Shown: piece by piece, positions 8,635-17,551 of the stretch
Position numbering within the stretch: the first letter of the stretch is position 1
How the letters are laid out: the number at the start of each line of letters is the position of its first letter
Assembly: GCF_001942465.1 (NCBI RefSeq)
Contig: NZ_MKJY01000584.1
Coordinates: 1-34,080 of the forward strand
Reading direction: 5' to 3'
DNA from: Actinomadura sp. CNU-125
GTDB lineage: Bacteria > Actinomycetota > Actinomycetes > Streptosporangiales > Streptosporangiaceae
DNA length: 34,080 nt
The notes under the pieces: generated by a model
Told to the model about the DNA's origin: nothing
The model's input: the letters and a program-made list of their open reading frames with translations, nothing else
Database searches by the model: none
Position numbers and translations under genes: made by a program

Positions 8635-10034
8635 TCAGGCCCCGGCGGCGAGCTTGGCGCGCGCGGCGGCGATACGGGCGAGCGTCCGGTCGCGGCCGAG
8701 GATCTCCAGCGACTCGAACAGCGGCAGCCCGACGGTGCGTCCGGTAACGGCGACGCGGACGGGCGCCTGGGTCTTGCCTAGCTTGAGCCCGTGTTCGGCG
8801 CCGATCCGTTCGAGCCGGTCCTTGAGCTCGTCGGCGTGCCACGGGGCGTCCAGGTACGCCTGCTCCGCGGCGGCGAGAATGTCGGCGGCGGGCTCCTTCA
8901 TCGCCTTGGTCCAGGACTTCTCGTCCGCCGGCGGCTCGTCCAGGAACGCGAAGTCGATCATCTCGACGATCTCCGACAGCAGCGCCACGCGGGTCTGCGC
9001 GAGCGGTGCGAGCTCGGCGAAGACCGAGACGTCCACGTCGAACGGGGCCTCCTGGAGGAACGGGAGGCATTCGGCGATGAACTTCTCGACCGGCAGCGCG
9101 CGGATGTACTCGCCGTTGAACGAGCGGAGCTTCTTCTCGTCGAAGACGCCGGGGAGGTGTTGACGTCGTCGATGCGGAACTCGTCGACGATCACGTCCCA
9201 CGGGACGATCTCGCGGTCGCCGGACGGGGCCCAGCCGAGCAGCATCAGGTAGTTGCGCATCGCCTCGGCGAGGTAGCCCTCGGCGCGGTAGTCCTCCAGG
9301 GCGACCTTGTCGCGCCGCTTGGACAGCTTCTGCCGCTTCTCGTTGACGATGACGGGGACGTGCGCCCACACGGGCGGCTCGCCGCCGAGCGCCTCCCAGA
9401 GCAGCTGCTGCTTGGGCGCGTTGGACAGGTGCTCCTCGCCGCGCACGACGTGGGTGATGCCCTGGCTCATGTCGTCGACGGCGTTGGCCAGCAGGAACGT
9501 GACCGAGCCGTCGGCGCGGGCGATGACGAAGTCCTCGATGACGGCGTTCTCGAAGACGGGCTTGCCGCGCAGCAGGTCCACGACGGTGGTCTGGCCCTCG
9601 TCGGGGGCGCGGAAGCGCAGGGCGCGGCCGGGGCCCGGCTCCAGGCCCCGGTCGCGGCAGAACCCGTCGTAGCCCTTGTGCTGGTCGCCGGTGCGGGCGA
9701 TCACGGCCTCGCGGGTGCAGTCGCAGTAGTAGGCGCGGCCGGCGTCGCGCAGCGTGTGAGCGGCCTCGGCGTGCTTGTCGGCGTTCGCCGACTGGAAGTA
9801 CGGGCCCTCGTACTGCTCGCCGTCCATGCCGAGCCAGGCGAGGGCGCGGATGATGCCCTCGGTCCACTCCGGGCTGTTGCGGGAGGCGTCGGTGTCCTCG
9901 ATCCGCAGCACCAGCGTCCCGCCGGACTGCGCGGCCATCACCCAGTTGAACAGCGCCGAGCGCGCGCCGCCCACGTGGAACATGCCCGTCGGCGACGGCG
10001 CGAATCGAACCCGGATCGAAGACGTTGAAGACAT
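8635..10034 (-). CDS. gltX: Glutamyl-tRNA synthetase (one frameshift)
   Basis: This class I aminoacyl-tRNA synthetase charges tRNA-Glu (about 466 residues). The N-terminus shows FAPSPTGMFHVGGAR (the HIGH-equivalent at residues 20-23), then LRIEDTD, YYCDCT and the KMSKS-equivalent KLSKR. The anticodon-binding C-terminal half follows. The frame breaks near 9146: the upstream half ends at RIDDVNTSPA and the downstream half resumes at FDEKKLRSFNGEYIR. Adding one T at that point restores the family sequence PAFFDEKKL, so a one-base deletion in the assembly is likely for an essential gene. The start is ATG 10034. It converges on the prolyl oligopeptidase gene. Confidence 0.93.
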
Positions 10035-10112
10035 GTCACCAGCGTAGAGCGCGCGGGCACCGGATCGTGCCCGGACCCGCGCGTCCTGCGGCGAAATCGG
10101 GTCCCCGCGGGG

Positions 10113-10690
10113 TCAGGGTCTCCAGTTCGGGTCGCGCCCGGCGAGCCCGACGAGACGGTCCAGCAGCGGGGCCGACTCGGGGACGACCACCTCCGGCCCG
10201 AACGCCCCGTACTCGCGGCTGGTCTCGGCGGTCGGGACGAGCTGCTCCCAGGCGTCCTGGACGACCTCGGCCGGGAACCCGGGCTCGCGTCCGGTGGCGA
10301 CGCGAGATCCCAGCCGTGCACGACGAACTCGCCGTACAGGATCCCGCCGATGAACGGGGCGGGCATTCCCTCCTTGTTGCCGACCAGGCTGGTGGCGCCC
10401 TCCCACGCCGCGGGTTCGCGCCACGCCTCGCCGGTCCGCAGCGCCTGCTCCTCGAAGCGTTCGGCCCAGCGCGGTTCGGCCGTGAAGTCGTGGTCCTCCC
10501 CCGGTCCGGTCGTCGGCTCCTTGCGGGCGGCGGTCTCGCCCCGCGACGTCCAGAGGATCAGGTGGTTGACCAGGTCGCGCACCGTCCAGTCCGGGTCGGG
10601 GGTGCGGTCGTCCAGCCGGGCCTCCGGTATTTCCAGGACGATCCGCGCCGCGGCCTCGGCGGCGGGGAGCATCCGGTTGCGAAGGTCCAT
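10113..10690 (-). CDS. DinB/maleylpyruvate-isomerase-fold protein, TIGR03086-like (one frameshift)
   Basis: The product is about 192 residues. The N-terminal half shows a WTVRDLVNHLI helix with the metal-ligand-type histidine typical of DinB/mycothiol-dependent isomerase folds, and a second histidine in VVHGWDLA. The C-terminal half (FPAEVVQDAWEQL to LLGLAGRDP-like end) is in another frame. Restoring one base at about 10300 gives WDLAVATGREPGF, so I infer a sequence error. The start is ATG 10690 with GGAGGGG before it. Substrate unknown; such proteins often work with mycothiol. Confidence 0.78.
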
Positions 10691-10839
10691 GACCCCCTCC
10701 TTCGTTCATGTGTTCGAGTCGGCGCGGCCACCTTACGCGTGCGCCGCCGCGCCGTCTTGGAAAAACACGTCACGGCCGCCCGCTTCCCTGTGACCACCCC
10801 TACCCGGCGGCGCGCCGGGCATCCTGGCAGGATCGGCCC

Positions 10840-11475
10840 ATGGCCCCTCAGGCGTCCCCCCTCGACGACCTCGCGGCGTTCCGTGACGTGGCGGCCGAAC
10901 GGCTGGCCGCGTTCGCGCACACGACCGTCCCCGACTCCCCCGGCATGCGCCGCGCGGGGGTGGTGCTGTGCGCGCTGGAGCACGGCGGCGTCCCCTCGGT
11001 GATCCTGATCAAGCGGGGCGACGGCGGCCGCAACGCGGGCCAGTGGGGGCTGCCGGGAGGGCGGATGGAGGACGGCGAGACGCCCGAGCGCGCGGCGCTG
11101 CGCGAGTTGCACGAGGAGGTCGGGCTGACGGCGGGCGCCGCCGACGTCCTGGGGCGGCTCGACGACTTCCCGGCCGCGTCGGGCTTCGCGATCTGCCCGA
11201 TCGTGGTGGCGCTGGACGATCCCGGGCCGCTCGTCCCCGACCCGCGCGAGGTCCGGTCGGTGCACCACGCGAGCCTGCGGCGGCTGGCGGACGACGAGAC
11301 GCCGCGGTGGGTGCCGCAGCCTGGTGGCGGGAACCTGCTGCAGATGTGGTTGGGTCCCGACTGGCGGGTCCACGCGCCGACGGGCGCGATGCTGTGGCAG
11401 TTCCGCGAGGTGGTGCTGCTGGGGCGGCAGGTCAGGGTCGCCGACTTCGCGCAGCCCGACTGGACGCGCCACTGA
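10840..11475 (+). CDS. Nudix hydrolase
   Basis: The protein has 211 residues with a perfect Nudix box (Gx5Ex7REUxEExGU) at about residues 73-95, starting GRMEDGE and ending RELHEEVGL. An LPGG segment lies just before it. The preceding NAGQWGLPGG resembles the region found in CoA-diphosphatase-type Nudix enzymes, and the C-terminal half is long, so a nucleotide or CoA-derivative pyrophosphatase is plausible; substrate not provable here. The start at ATG 10840 has only a weak ribosome site. It is divergent from the DinB-like gene at 10690. Confidence 0.85.
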   Translation: MAPQASPLDDLAAFRDVAAERLAAFAHTTVPDSPGMRRAGVVLCALEHGGVPSVILIKRGDGGRNAGQWGLPGGRMEDGETPERAALRELHEEVGLTAGAADVLGRLDDFPAASGFAICPIVVALDDPGPLVPDPREVRSVHHASLRRLADDETPRWVPQPGGGNLLQMWLGPDWRVHAPTGAMLWQFREVVLLGRQVRVADFAQPDWTRH

Positions 11476-11534
11476 CCGGCGTCCGGGACCGCCGCCGGGC
11501 CGGGGGCCGGGGTCGGAGGCCGGGGGTCGGTTCG

Positions 11535-12035
11535 TCAGTTCGTCCGGGAGCGGAGCCAGTTTCCGGCGGCCCGCAGGTGCGCGTCGGTGAGCCCGGTCAT
11601 GGGGTCGATCTCCACGAGCAGGTGCTCGGCGACGTCGGGGACGGCGGCGATGCGTTCGGTGGCGTCCGGTTCGTCCTCGAACCAGACGAACGGGCGGGCC
11701 TCCGCCCAGGCCGCCACGTGCCGCGCCTTCCACGCCCCGAGGGTGCCGCCCTCGTCCGGTCCGGGGAACTGGGGGATCGGGACGAACGGCAGCGCGGGCA
11801 GCCCGATCCGCGGGGCGATCCACTCGTTGGCGTTGTCGCACCAGTAGCTCGCCCAGGCCAGTTCGGCGCCCGTCGCCTCGGCGAGTTCGAGGAGCGCGGG
11901 CCCGTGCCGCGCGTTGAGCCACAGTTTGAAAGTGATGCCGTTCGGCGAGCAGCGGTGCCGCCGGTACCGGCGGCTCGGCCTCTCGAACGGATTCAGCACC
12001 CCGTCGACGTCCAGGAGTATCACCGGCGAGCCCAT
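11535..12035 (-). CDS. HAD-like secretory-pathway-type hydrolase domain protein
   Basis: The protein has 166 residues. It opens with VILLDVDGVLNPF, the HAD motif I with the two catalytic aspartates, and has a late WFEDEPD segment that may supply acidic metal ligands. WASYWCDNANEW in the middle is typical of the small actinobacterial HAD-like proteins annotated only as hypothetical. I infer a phosphatase-type fold with unknown substrate. The start is ATG 12035; the ribosome site is weak. It is divergent from the PIG-L gene. Confidence 0.75.
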   Translation of the reverse strand: MGSPVILLDVDGVLNPFERPSRRYRRHRCSPNGITFKLWLNARHGPALLELAEATGAELAWASYWCDNANEWIAPRIGLPALPFVPIPQFPGPDEGGTLGAWKARHVAAWAEARPFVWFEDEPDATERIAAVPDVAEHLLVEIDPMTGLTDAHLRAAGNWLRSRTN

Positions 12036-12175
12036 ATCTGGAAGGTAAGCGATCAGAGCGCGGTTGGGGAGGGAATTTTCCGGGTCCGGCCGCCGTAGAG
12101 TTGATCGGGACGGACGAAAGCGCCGGACGCCACCTTGACGACGAATCCCCCCGGAAAGCCGAGGAGCCGCACGCG

Positions 12176-12985
12176 ATGCCCGAGAACTCACGCTGATGGC
12201 GGTCCACGCCCACCCCGACGACGAGGTGCTGGGCACCGGCGGGGTGCTGGCCCGCGCCGCCGCCGAGGGGATCCGGACGGTACTGGTGACCTGCACGAAC
12301 GGCGAGCAGGGCGACGATTCGGGCGGGCTGAAGCCCGACGATCCGGGGCACGACGCGGAGGGGGTCGCGGGGCGGCCTCGCCGAGCTGGCCGAGTCGGCC
12401 GCGCATCTGGGCATCGCGCACGTGGAGCTGCTCGGCCACCGCGACTCCGGCATGGTCGGGTGGGCGGGGAACGACGATCCGGCGGCGTTCGCGAACGTGC
12501 CGCTCGACGACGCCGTCGCACCGCTCGTCGCGCTGATGGAGAAGTATCGGCCGCAGGTGGTCGTCACCTACGACGAGAACGGCGGCTACGGGCACCCCGA
12601 CCACATCCAGGCGCACCGGATCGCGATGGCGGCCGCCGAGCGCGGCGGCGTGCCCGACAAGCTGTACTACACGGCGATGCCCCGGTCGGGCATCCGGCAG
12701 ATGCTGGAGGGCGCCCGGGAGCTGGGCATCGACCTCGGGTTCGAGCCGCCGGACGACTTCGGCACCCCGGACGAGCTCGTCACCACCACCGTCGACGTGT
12801 CGGCGTACGCCGAGCAGAAGTTCAAGGCGCTGGAGGCGCACGCGAGCCAGGGCGAGAACATCTTCATCCTGAAGATGCCGGAGGACGTCCGGCCGCTCGT
12901 GCTGGGGAGCGAGTCGTTCGTCCGCCGGTTCAGCCGCGTCGCCGTCCCGGAGCGGGAGGACGACCTGTTCGCCGGGCTCAGGTGA
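12176..12985 (+). CDS. PIG-L family deacetylase (two frameshifts)
   Basis: LmbE/PIG-L proteins are zinc-dependent N-deacetylases of sugar conjugates. The zinc motif AVHAHPDDEVLGTGG is near residue 10, and the third-ligand region YGHPDHIQAHRI is clear. The C-terminus ends VPEREDDLFAGLR. Two shifts break it. ATG 12176, with GAGGAG about nine bases upstream, reads MPEN, then must change frame near 12187 to reach LTLMAVHAHPDD. A second change is needed at 12361-12374, to continue LAELAESAAHLGIAHVELLGHRDSGM. It resembles the general actinobacterial PIG-L group more than MshB or Mca. It overlaps the convergent gene's end by 8 bases. Confidence 0.85.
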
Positions 12986-14159
12986 CCGCGGACGCGTCCC
13001 CCGGGTAGGTCTCGCCGCGCGCGGCCTGCGCGCGGTAGTGGTCGAGGACGTCCTGGCGCAGCAGGTACCCGAATCCCGAGCGTTCGAGCCGCAGCGCCAG
13101 GTTCGCCTCGGTGACGCGCATCGCGGCGGCCGCGTCGCGCAGCCGCCAGTCGTGCTTCGCGAGCCGGGTGAGCAGGTGGCCGCGGCGGATCTGCCCGTCC
13201 GACAGCCGGAACGTCTTGAGGTAGGCGACGCGGTGGTCCTCGTCGACGATCGCCTCGCCGATGTGGTTCTCCCGCTTGAGCTCGAACGACGGCAGGAACC
13301 GGGTCAGGCGGAAGCCCTTGAGCCGCTGGACGTGCCGATGGGTCCCCTTCTCGTCGAAGATCCAGCGGGCCATGACCGCGTCGTGGAAGTCGGCCCACTC
13401 GTCGCGGCCGCGTGCGGCGGCGGCCCGCAGGTCCGCCAGGGAGCCGATCCGGGCGTCGTCGATCCCGGCGGACACGTCGCCGGGCCGCGCGCCGAGCAGC
13501 CCGTAGATGTAGATCTGTTCGCCGAACATGTCCTCGACGAGGGTCGCGTGCAGCGCCCGGTAGTCGTCCGGGTGCGGGACGACGAACGCGGCGGCCAGGG
13601 CGTCGGCGACGTAGATCAGCACCCCGCACTGGCCGGGGTGGATCTCGAAGATCCGCAGCGCGTCCTCCAGCCCGCGCACCCGCCGGCCGAGGTAGGCGGC
13701 CTCCGCGCGCGGCGACAGGCCCTTGTCGATCGCCCGCCGCGACCACTCCTCCCAGGCGATCTCGGGGCCGCCGAAGTGCAGCGCGAGGTAGCCCTCGACG
13801 GCGAGGTGCAGCGGCAGGAACCGGAGCCGGGACTTGCCCGCCTTGCGCGCCATGTGCCGGGTGGTGCGGATCGGCATCCGGTCGGGCGCGGGCGCGGTGT
13901 CGCGCTCCAGCAGGCGGGCGCCGTAGGACGCGGAGGGGAGTTCGTCGCCGTCCCGCCACGTCGCCACGAACGCGTGCGGGATATAGGACGTGTAGGACGA
14001 GCCGTCGCCGACGTCCACGACGGACATCGGCTCGTCGTAGGCGACGCGGTGGAGCCGCAGGCCGGGGACGGGTTCGTCGCGGACGAGCGGCACGAGCCGG
14101 ATCGAGCCCCACGTCTGCGCGGGGCGGGTGTGCAGGCCGTCGAGGCCGAACGTCGTCAT
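12978..14159 (-). CDS. Uncharacterised protein with C-terminal HTH, possibly ARPP-2-like; partner of the vWA protein
   Basis: The protein has 393 residues. The N-terminus (HTRPAQTWGSIRLVPLVRDE) recalls the ARPP-type domains found with ADP-ribosylglycohydrolase systems; that recollection is weak. The middle is alpha/beta with two conserved-looking blocks (FLPLHLAVEGYLALHFGG; IFEIHPGQCGVLIYV). Near the C-terminus (about 325-365), RLAKHDWRLRDAAAAM followed by LALRLERSGFGYLL looks like a Fis-type helix-turn-helix. Its ATG overlaps the stop of the vWA gene as ATGA, so the two are translationally coupled and probably make interacting proteins. Function unknown. A DNA- or RNA-binding partner of the vWA protein is the simplest reading. 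Confidence 0.7.
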   Translation of the reverse strand: MTTFGLDGLHTRPAQTWGSIRLVPLVRDEPVPGLRLHRVAYDEPMSVVDVGDGSSYTSYIPHAFVATWRDGDELPSASYGARLLERDTAPAPDRMPIRTTRHMARKAGKSRLRFLPLHLAVEGYLALHFGGPEIAWEEWSRRAIDKGLSPRAEAAYLGRRVRGLEDALRIFEIHPGQCGVLIYVADALAAAFVVPHPDDYRALHATLVEDMFGEQIYIYGLLGARPGDVSAGIDDARIGSLADLRAAAARGRDEWADFHDAVMARWIFDEKGTHRHVQRLKGFRLTRFLPSFELKRENHIGEAIVDEDHRVAYLKTFRLSDGQIRRGHLLTRLAKHDWRLRDAAAAMRVTEANLALRLERSGFGYLLRQDVLDHYRAQAARGETYPGDASAVT

Positions 14160-15589
14160 GACCGCTCCAGGAAGCGCGCGGTCCGCTCGTCGAGGTGGGC
14201 CTGCAGTTTGGGCAGGCCGACGCGTCCCTCGGCGAAGCGGGCCAGCTCGACGAGCGTCGGCAGGTCCTCGGCGTCGCGGATCCCGGCGGTCGGGACGGTC
14301 GGCGCCAGCCGGCGGACGTCGAAGTCGTCGGCGTCGTACACCGGGTTGAGGTGGGTGATCTGGACGCGCTGCGCGCCGCCGTGCCGGTACCCGGGGTCGA
14401 GGCGGGTCCGCCAGATCCGCAGCACGTCGGCGGCGAGGCCGGGCGGCGCGTTGTCCCAGCCGTCCGACACGATGATCAGCCGCTCGGGGCCGGTCTCCAG
14501 CGCGTCGATGATCCGCTCGCCGAGCGGGGTGGGGCCCAAGGGGTACAGCAGCAGCTCGTCGGTGCGGCCGGACGTCCACAGCGGCGTGTACTCCTTCGCG
14601 AGCGCCTCCAGCAGGTAGGAGGCGGCGAGCGCCACGGCCAGCGGGCGGCGCCGCTTCTGCCCGGACCCGGACGTCGAGTGGCTGTCGTCCAGGACGGCGG
14701 CCACCCGTCCCCACGAACCGCGTGCGGCGCCCGCGACCCGGCGGGCGGACGTGCGCAGCGCCTCGGTGAGCTCCGCGCGGCGCCGCGCCCGGTCGTCCAG
14801 GGACAGCGACAGCGCGTACGTCGCGAGGCGCGTGAGGGACATCGCGCCGAGATCGGCCGCGACGCCCGTGCTCTCCTGGAGGCGGAGCCGTTCGAGCCGC
14901 GTCATCTTCGACTCGATGCGCTCCAGGAAGACCTCGCGGGGCACCTTGTGCTTCGCGGCGAATCCCTCCGCGACCGTGTAGGGCAGGTCGTAGAGCGCGG
15001 CCCGTTCGAAGTGCGCCCGGCGCCACGACTCGAAGATCGGGGTGTCGAACCGCTTGACGCCGCGCGGCGCGAACAGGAACGGGCCGAGCTCCCCGCCGGA
15101 CGCGCCGTCCGGGCGCACGTGCGCGTGCCGCATCGCGCCCTTGACGGCGTTGCGGTACTTGACCGCGTCGAACGCCGGGTCGGGGCGGCCCGCCATCCAC
15201 TCCCGCATGATCGCGCGGGTGCGCCGGTTGTTGACGCCGCGGCGGCGCAGGTCGCCGAACAGCCGGTAGACGCGCTGCGGCGGCAGCAGGTCGAGCCGCC
15301 GCGCGATCAGCCGTCCCTCGCGGCGGCGGCGCGGCACGTCCACCTCGCCCGCCCGCAGCAGCAGGTTCCGGACGATCAGCAGCGCGTTGTGGTCGTTGAC
15401 GTTCAGCGCGAGCGACGCCGCGTAGAGGTCCCGGTAGTTCTCCAGGATGTACTCGTGCAGGAAGCCGAGGCTGAGCCGCTGCTCGCCGTCCTCGTGGTGG
15501 AACTCGCGCTGCCCGGTGGAGGTGATCGCCGCGTTGACGAACATCAGCGCGTCCTCGCACGCGATCAGATCCGCGAACGTCTCGGTCAT
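14156..15589 (-). CDS. Protein with helical N-terminus and C-terminal von Willebrand factor A domain (possibly TROVE/Ro60-like)
   Basis: The protein has 477 residues. The C-terminal domain starts near residue 295 with VAAVLDDSHSTSGSG: Asp301, Ser303 and Ser305 form the DxSxS MIDAS metal site. GRTDELLL probably supplies the threonine, and LIIVSDGWDNAP the last aspartate. The N-terminal ~290 residues are helix-rich and basic. The stretch FDAVKYRNAVKGAMRHAHV resembles the TROVE module of Ro60 RNA-binding proteins, which also end in a vWA domain; this is inference from short motifs. The gene is upstream in a two-gene operon with the HTH-ended protein. The start is ATG 15589 with a weak ribosome site. 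Confidence 0.72.
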   Translation of the reverse strand: MTETFADLIACEDALMFVNAAITSTGQREFHHEDGEQRLSLGFLHEYILENYRDLYAASLALNVNDHNALLIVRNLLLRAGEVDVPRRRREGRLIARRLDLLPPQRVYRLFGDLRRRGVNNRRTRAIMREWMAGRPDPAFDAVKYRNAVKGAMRHAHVRPDGASGGELGPFLFAPRGVKRFDTPIFESWRRAHFERAALYDLPYTVAEGFAAKHKVPREVFLERIESKMTRLERLRLQESTGVAADLGAMSLTRLATYALSLSLDDRARRRAELTEALRTSARRVAGAARGSWGRVAAVLDDSHSTSGSGQKRRRPLAVALAASYLLEALAKEYTPLWTSGRTDELLLYPLGPTPLGERIIDALETGPERLIIVSDGWDNAPPGLAADVLRIWRTRLDPGYRHGGAQRVQITHLNPVYDADDFDVRRLAPTVPTAGIRDAEDLPTLVELARFAEGRVGLPKLQAHLDERTARFLERS

Positions 15590-15743
15590 GGCGTCCCGCT
15601 CTGGCCGGGGGTCGGGGGGTGCCGGCCGGGGAGTGGAAAGCGCGAGCGGCGAATCATCGCTGTAAAGGCGGGTTCCGGAAGTCGCACCTGGAGTCCCGCG
15701 GGCGGCCCCCGAACCGTAGCACCGGACGATCAGAGCGTTCTTC

Positions 15744-16289
15744 TCATTTTCCCCCGGCGTCGGCGTCGCTTCCGGACGCGGCCCGCAGCATGCGGAGCTG
15801 CCCGATCTCGGCGGCGTTCTTCATCAGCTCGGCGTTCACCCAGCCCGCCATGTGCGCGACGGTGTATCCGGCGTCCTCCGGCCAGGGGTAGGCGACGCGG
15901 GCGTCCAGGTCCGCGTCGGTGAGGCCGTCGAGAGCCCCGGCCCACTCGACGCGCAGGCCGCGCAGCCATCCGACGGCCGCGTCCTCCCCCGGCCAGACGA
16001 TCTCCGCGCGGTCGCGCGGCGGCCGTCCGTGCACATGGTCGAGGGCGACGCTCCACCACCAGCCGATGTGCCAGGTGACCCAGGCGATGGTGGGCACCGG
16101 CACGGGGTCGGGCTCGGTCTCGGCGAAGTCCGGTTCCCAGCCGCCGCCGGGGGCGGGGCGGACGGTCCAGCACAGCGGCCCCGGTTCCCACCGGTGGTCG
16201 CCGGGTCCGAGCCGGTCGAGGTGGTACTCGAACAGGGCCCAGGTGAAGTCGAACTGCCAGCGCAGCAGCTCGGTTCGGGACTTGGTCAT
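15744..16289 (-). CDS. DinB family protein
   Basis: The protein has 181 residues and the four-helix DinB look: an N-terminal helix FTWALFEYHLDRLGPGDHRW, a first histidine in WVTWHIGWWW and a second in YTVAHMAGWVNAEL. Histidines at these places normally bind a divalent metal. The WEPGPLCWTVRP segment is typical of actinobacterial members. The reaction is unknown; mycothiol- or bacillithiol-dependent chemistry is known for relatives. The start is ATG 16289. It lies upstream, in the same direction, of the vWA gene with a 154-base gap. Confidence 0.82.
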   Translation of the reverse strand: MTKSRTELLRWQFDFTWALFEYHLDRLGPGDHRWEPGPLCWTVRPAPGGGWEPDFAETEPDPVPVPTIAWVTWHIGWWWSVALDHVHGRPPRDRAEIVWPGEDAAVGWLRGLRVEWAGALDGLTDADLDARVAYPWPEDAGYTVAHMAGWVNAELMKNAAEIGQLRMLRAASGSDADAGGK

Positions 16290-16355
16290 CGGGTCACTCT
16301 CGCAGAGCGGCCCTCGTCCGGTCGTCCCGTTTTTCCACCCGTCCCGGCCCGGACC

Positions 16356-16405
16356 GGGGCCGGGACCAAGGGTGGATCAGGGCGCGGGCCAGGGCCGGGT
16401 CAGGG
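16356..16405 (+). other. G-tract cluster at the end of the VOC gene
   Basis: There are eight runs of three or four G within 50 bases, with loops of two to seven bases, overlapping the last codons of the VOC gene on the opposite strand. It is a potential G-quadruplex on the plus strand (C-rich in the VOC transcript). Confidence 0.35.
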
Positions 16406-16762
16406 CCGGTAGGTGCCGAAGTACCACTCGTTGCCGTCCAGGTCGCGGGCCGCGTAGTCGCGGGAGCCGTAGTCCTGGTCGGCGAGGCCGCGGAAGATCT
16501 CAGCCCCGGCGGCCTTGGCGCGGTCGTGGTGGGCGTCGGGGTCGTCCAGGACGACGTAGTTGGCCGCCTTCCCGGGGTTGCCGTCGCCGAGCATGAACAC
16601 GCCGTTGCCGTGCCGCATCTCGGTGTGGACGATGTTGCCATCGTCGTCCCGGTGCACTGCCTTGACCTCGAACCCGAACGCCTTCTCCAGCCACTCCAGG
16701 GCCTTCTCGACGTCGGTGTAGCCGACGATCGGGCTGATCGCGCCCGTCTTCTCGTTCCCCAT
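16400..16762 (-). CDS. VOC family (glyoxalase/bleomycin-resistance-like) protein
   Basis: The protein has 120 residues with one vicinal-oxygen-chelate module: an opening beta strand followed by DVEKALEWLEKAFGFEV, a middle strand around HTEMRHGNGVFMLGD, and the typical end YAARDLDGNEWYFGTY. The relative sequence DYGSRDYAARDLDGN is common in PhnB-like or bleomycin-resistance-like proteins. Substrate unknown. The start is ATG 16762 because GGGAGGA precedes it; ATG 16780 is in frame but lacks such a site. Confidence 0.86.
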   Translation of the reverse strand: MGNEKTGAISPIVGYTDVEKALEWLEKAFGFEVKAVHRDDDGNIVHTEMRHGNGVFMLGDGNPGKAANYVVLDDPDAHHDRAKAAGAEIFRGLADQDYGSRDYAARDLDGNEWYFGTYRP

Positions 16763-16852
16763 GTCGTCCTCCCTGGTCATCGTGGGGTCATATGCCCACT
16801 CTGCGCCCTCGGGAGCACCGCGTATTGGACGAATGTCACCTGCGGGCGGCCG

Positions 16853-17527
16853 TCATCCGCGCGCGGCGTCGCGTTCGGCCGCGAGGCGGCGGGTCTCGGG
16901 CGAGACGGGGGCGCCGAGGATCGCCGCGACGACGCCGAGGTAGCTGGTGAACAGCCGGTCGTCGGTGCGGGGGCCCGAGCGGGCGCGGCGCGCCACCTCG
17001 ATGGCCGCGTACCGGACGGCGGTGAAGCGCCGGTGCAGGCGCGCCGCGTCCTCCTCCAGCAGCGGTTCGACGAGGGCGCGCCAGCGGCACAGGCTGTCGG
17101 CCGGGTCGTCGAGGACGGCGACCGGGACGATCGGGTCCGGCCGGTTGATCACGTCCGCCCAGATCTGCAGGTACGCGCGTCCGGACGGGTCGGCCAGGCG
17201 CGCCGTCAGCGGGCGGACGAGCGAGGCGGCGAGGGCCCGCACGTCCCCGCCGGCCGCGCCGCCCGTACCGTCCCGGGCCCCGGCGCCGCCCGCGCCGTCG
17301 GCCTCGCAGGCGTCCAGCAGCGCGTGCCGGCGCGCCTCGACCTCCGGCGCGTGCCGCGCGAACAGGGCGCGGACCATGCCCGCGCGGTCGCCGAAGTGGT
17401 ACTGGACGGCCGTCGCGTTGCGGACGCCCGCCTCCTGCACGATCTCGCGCAGGCTGACGGCGTCCACGCCGCGTTCGGCGTAGAGCCGCTCGGCCGCGTC
17501 CAGCAGCCGCTCCCGGGTGCCGTTCAT
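16853..17527 (-). CDS. TetR family transcriptional regulator
   Basis: The protein has 224 residues with an N-terminal helix-turn-helix (ERLLDAAERLYAERGVDAVSLREIVQEAG, then ATAVQYHFGDRAGMV) and a helical ligand-binding C-terminal domain containing a Gly/Ala-rich insert near residue 90. It starts 24 bases after the acyl-CoA dehydrogenase stop and is probably co-transcribed with it, so control of the dehydrogenase and the divergent kinase gene is the natural inference. The ligand may be an acyl-CoA. Confidence 0.9.
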   Translation of the reverse strand: MNGTRERLLDAAERLYAERGVDAVSLREIVQEAGVRNATAVQYHFGDRAGMVRALFARHAPEVEARRHALLDACEADGAGGAGARDGTGGAAGGDVRALAASLVRPLTARLADPSGRAYLQIWADVINRPDPIVPVAVLDDPADSLCRWRALVEPLLEEDAARLHRRFTAVRYAAIEVARRARSGPRTDDRLFTSYLGVVAAILGAPVSPETRRLAAERDAARG

Positions 17528-17551
17528 CCAGGGCCGTTCCTCACTCGTTCG

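Noticed and set aside
8635..10034. gltX as a pseudogene
   Set aside because: One restored base returns the conserved sequence at the break, and the enzyme is normally essential, so a sequencing or assembly error is more likely.
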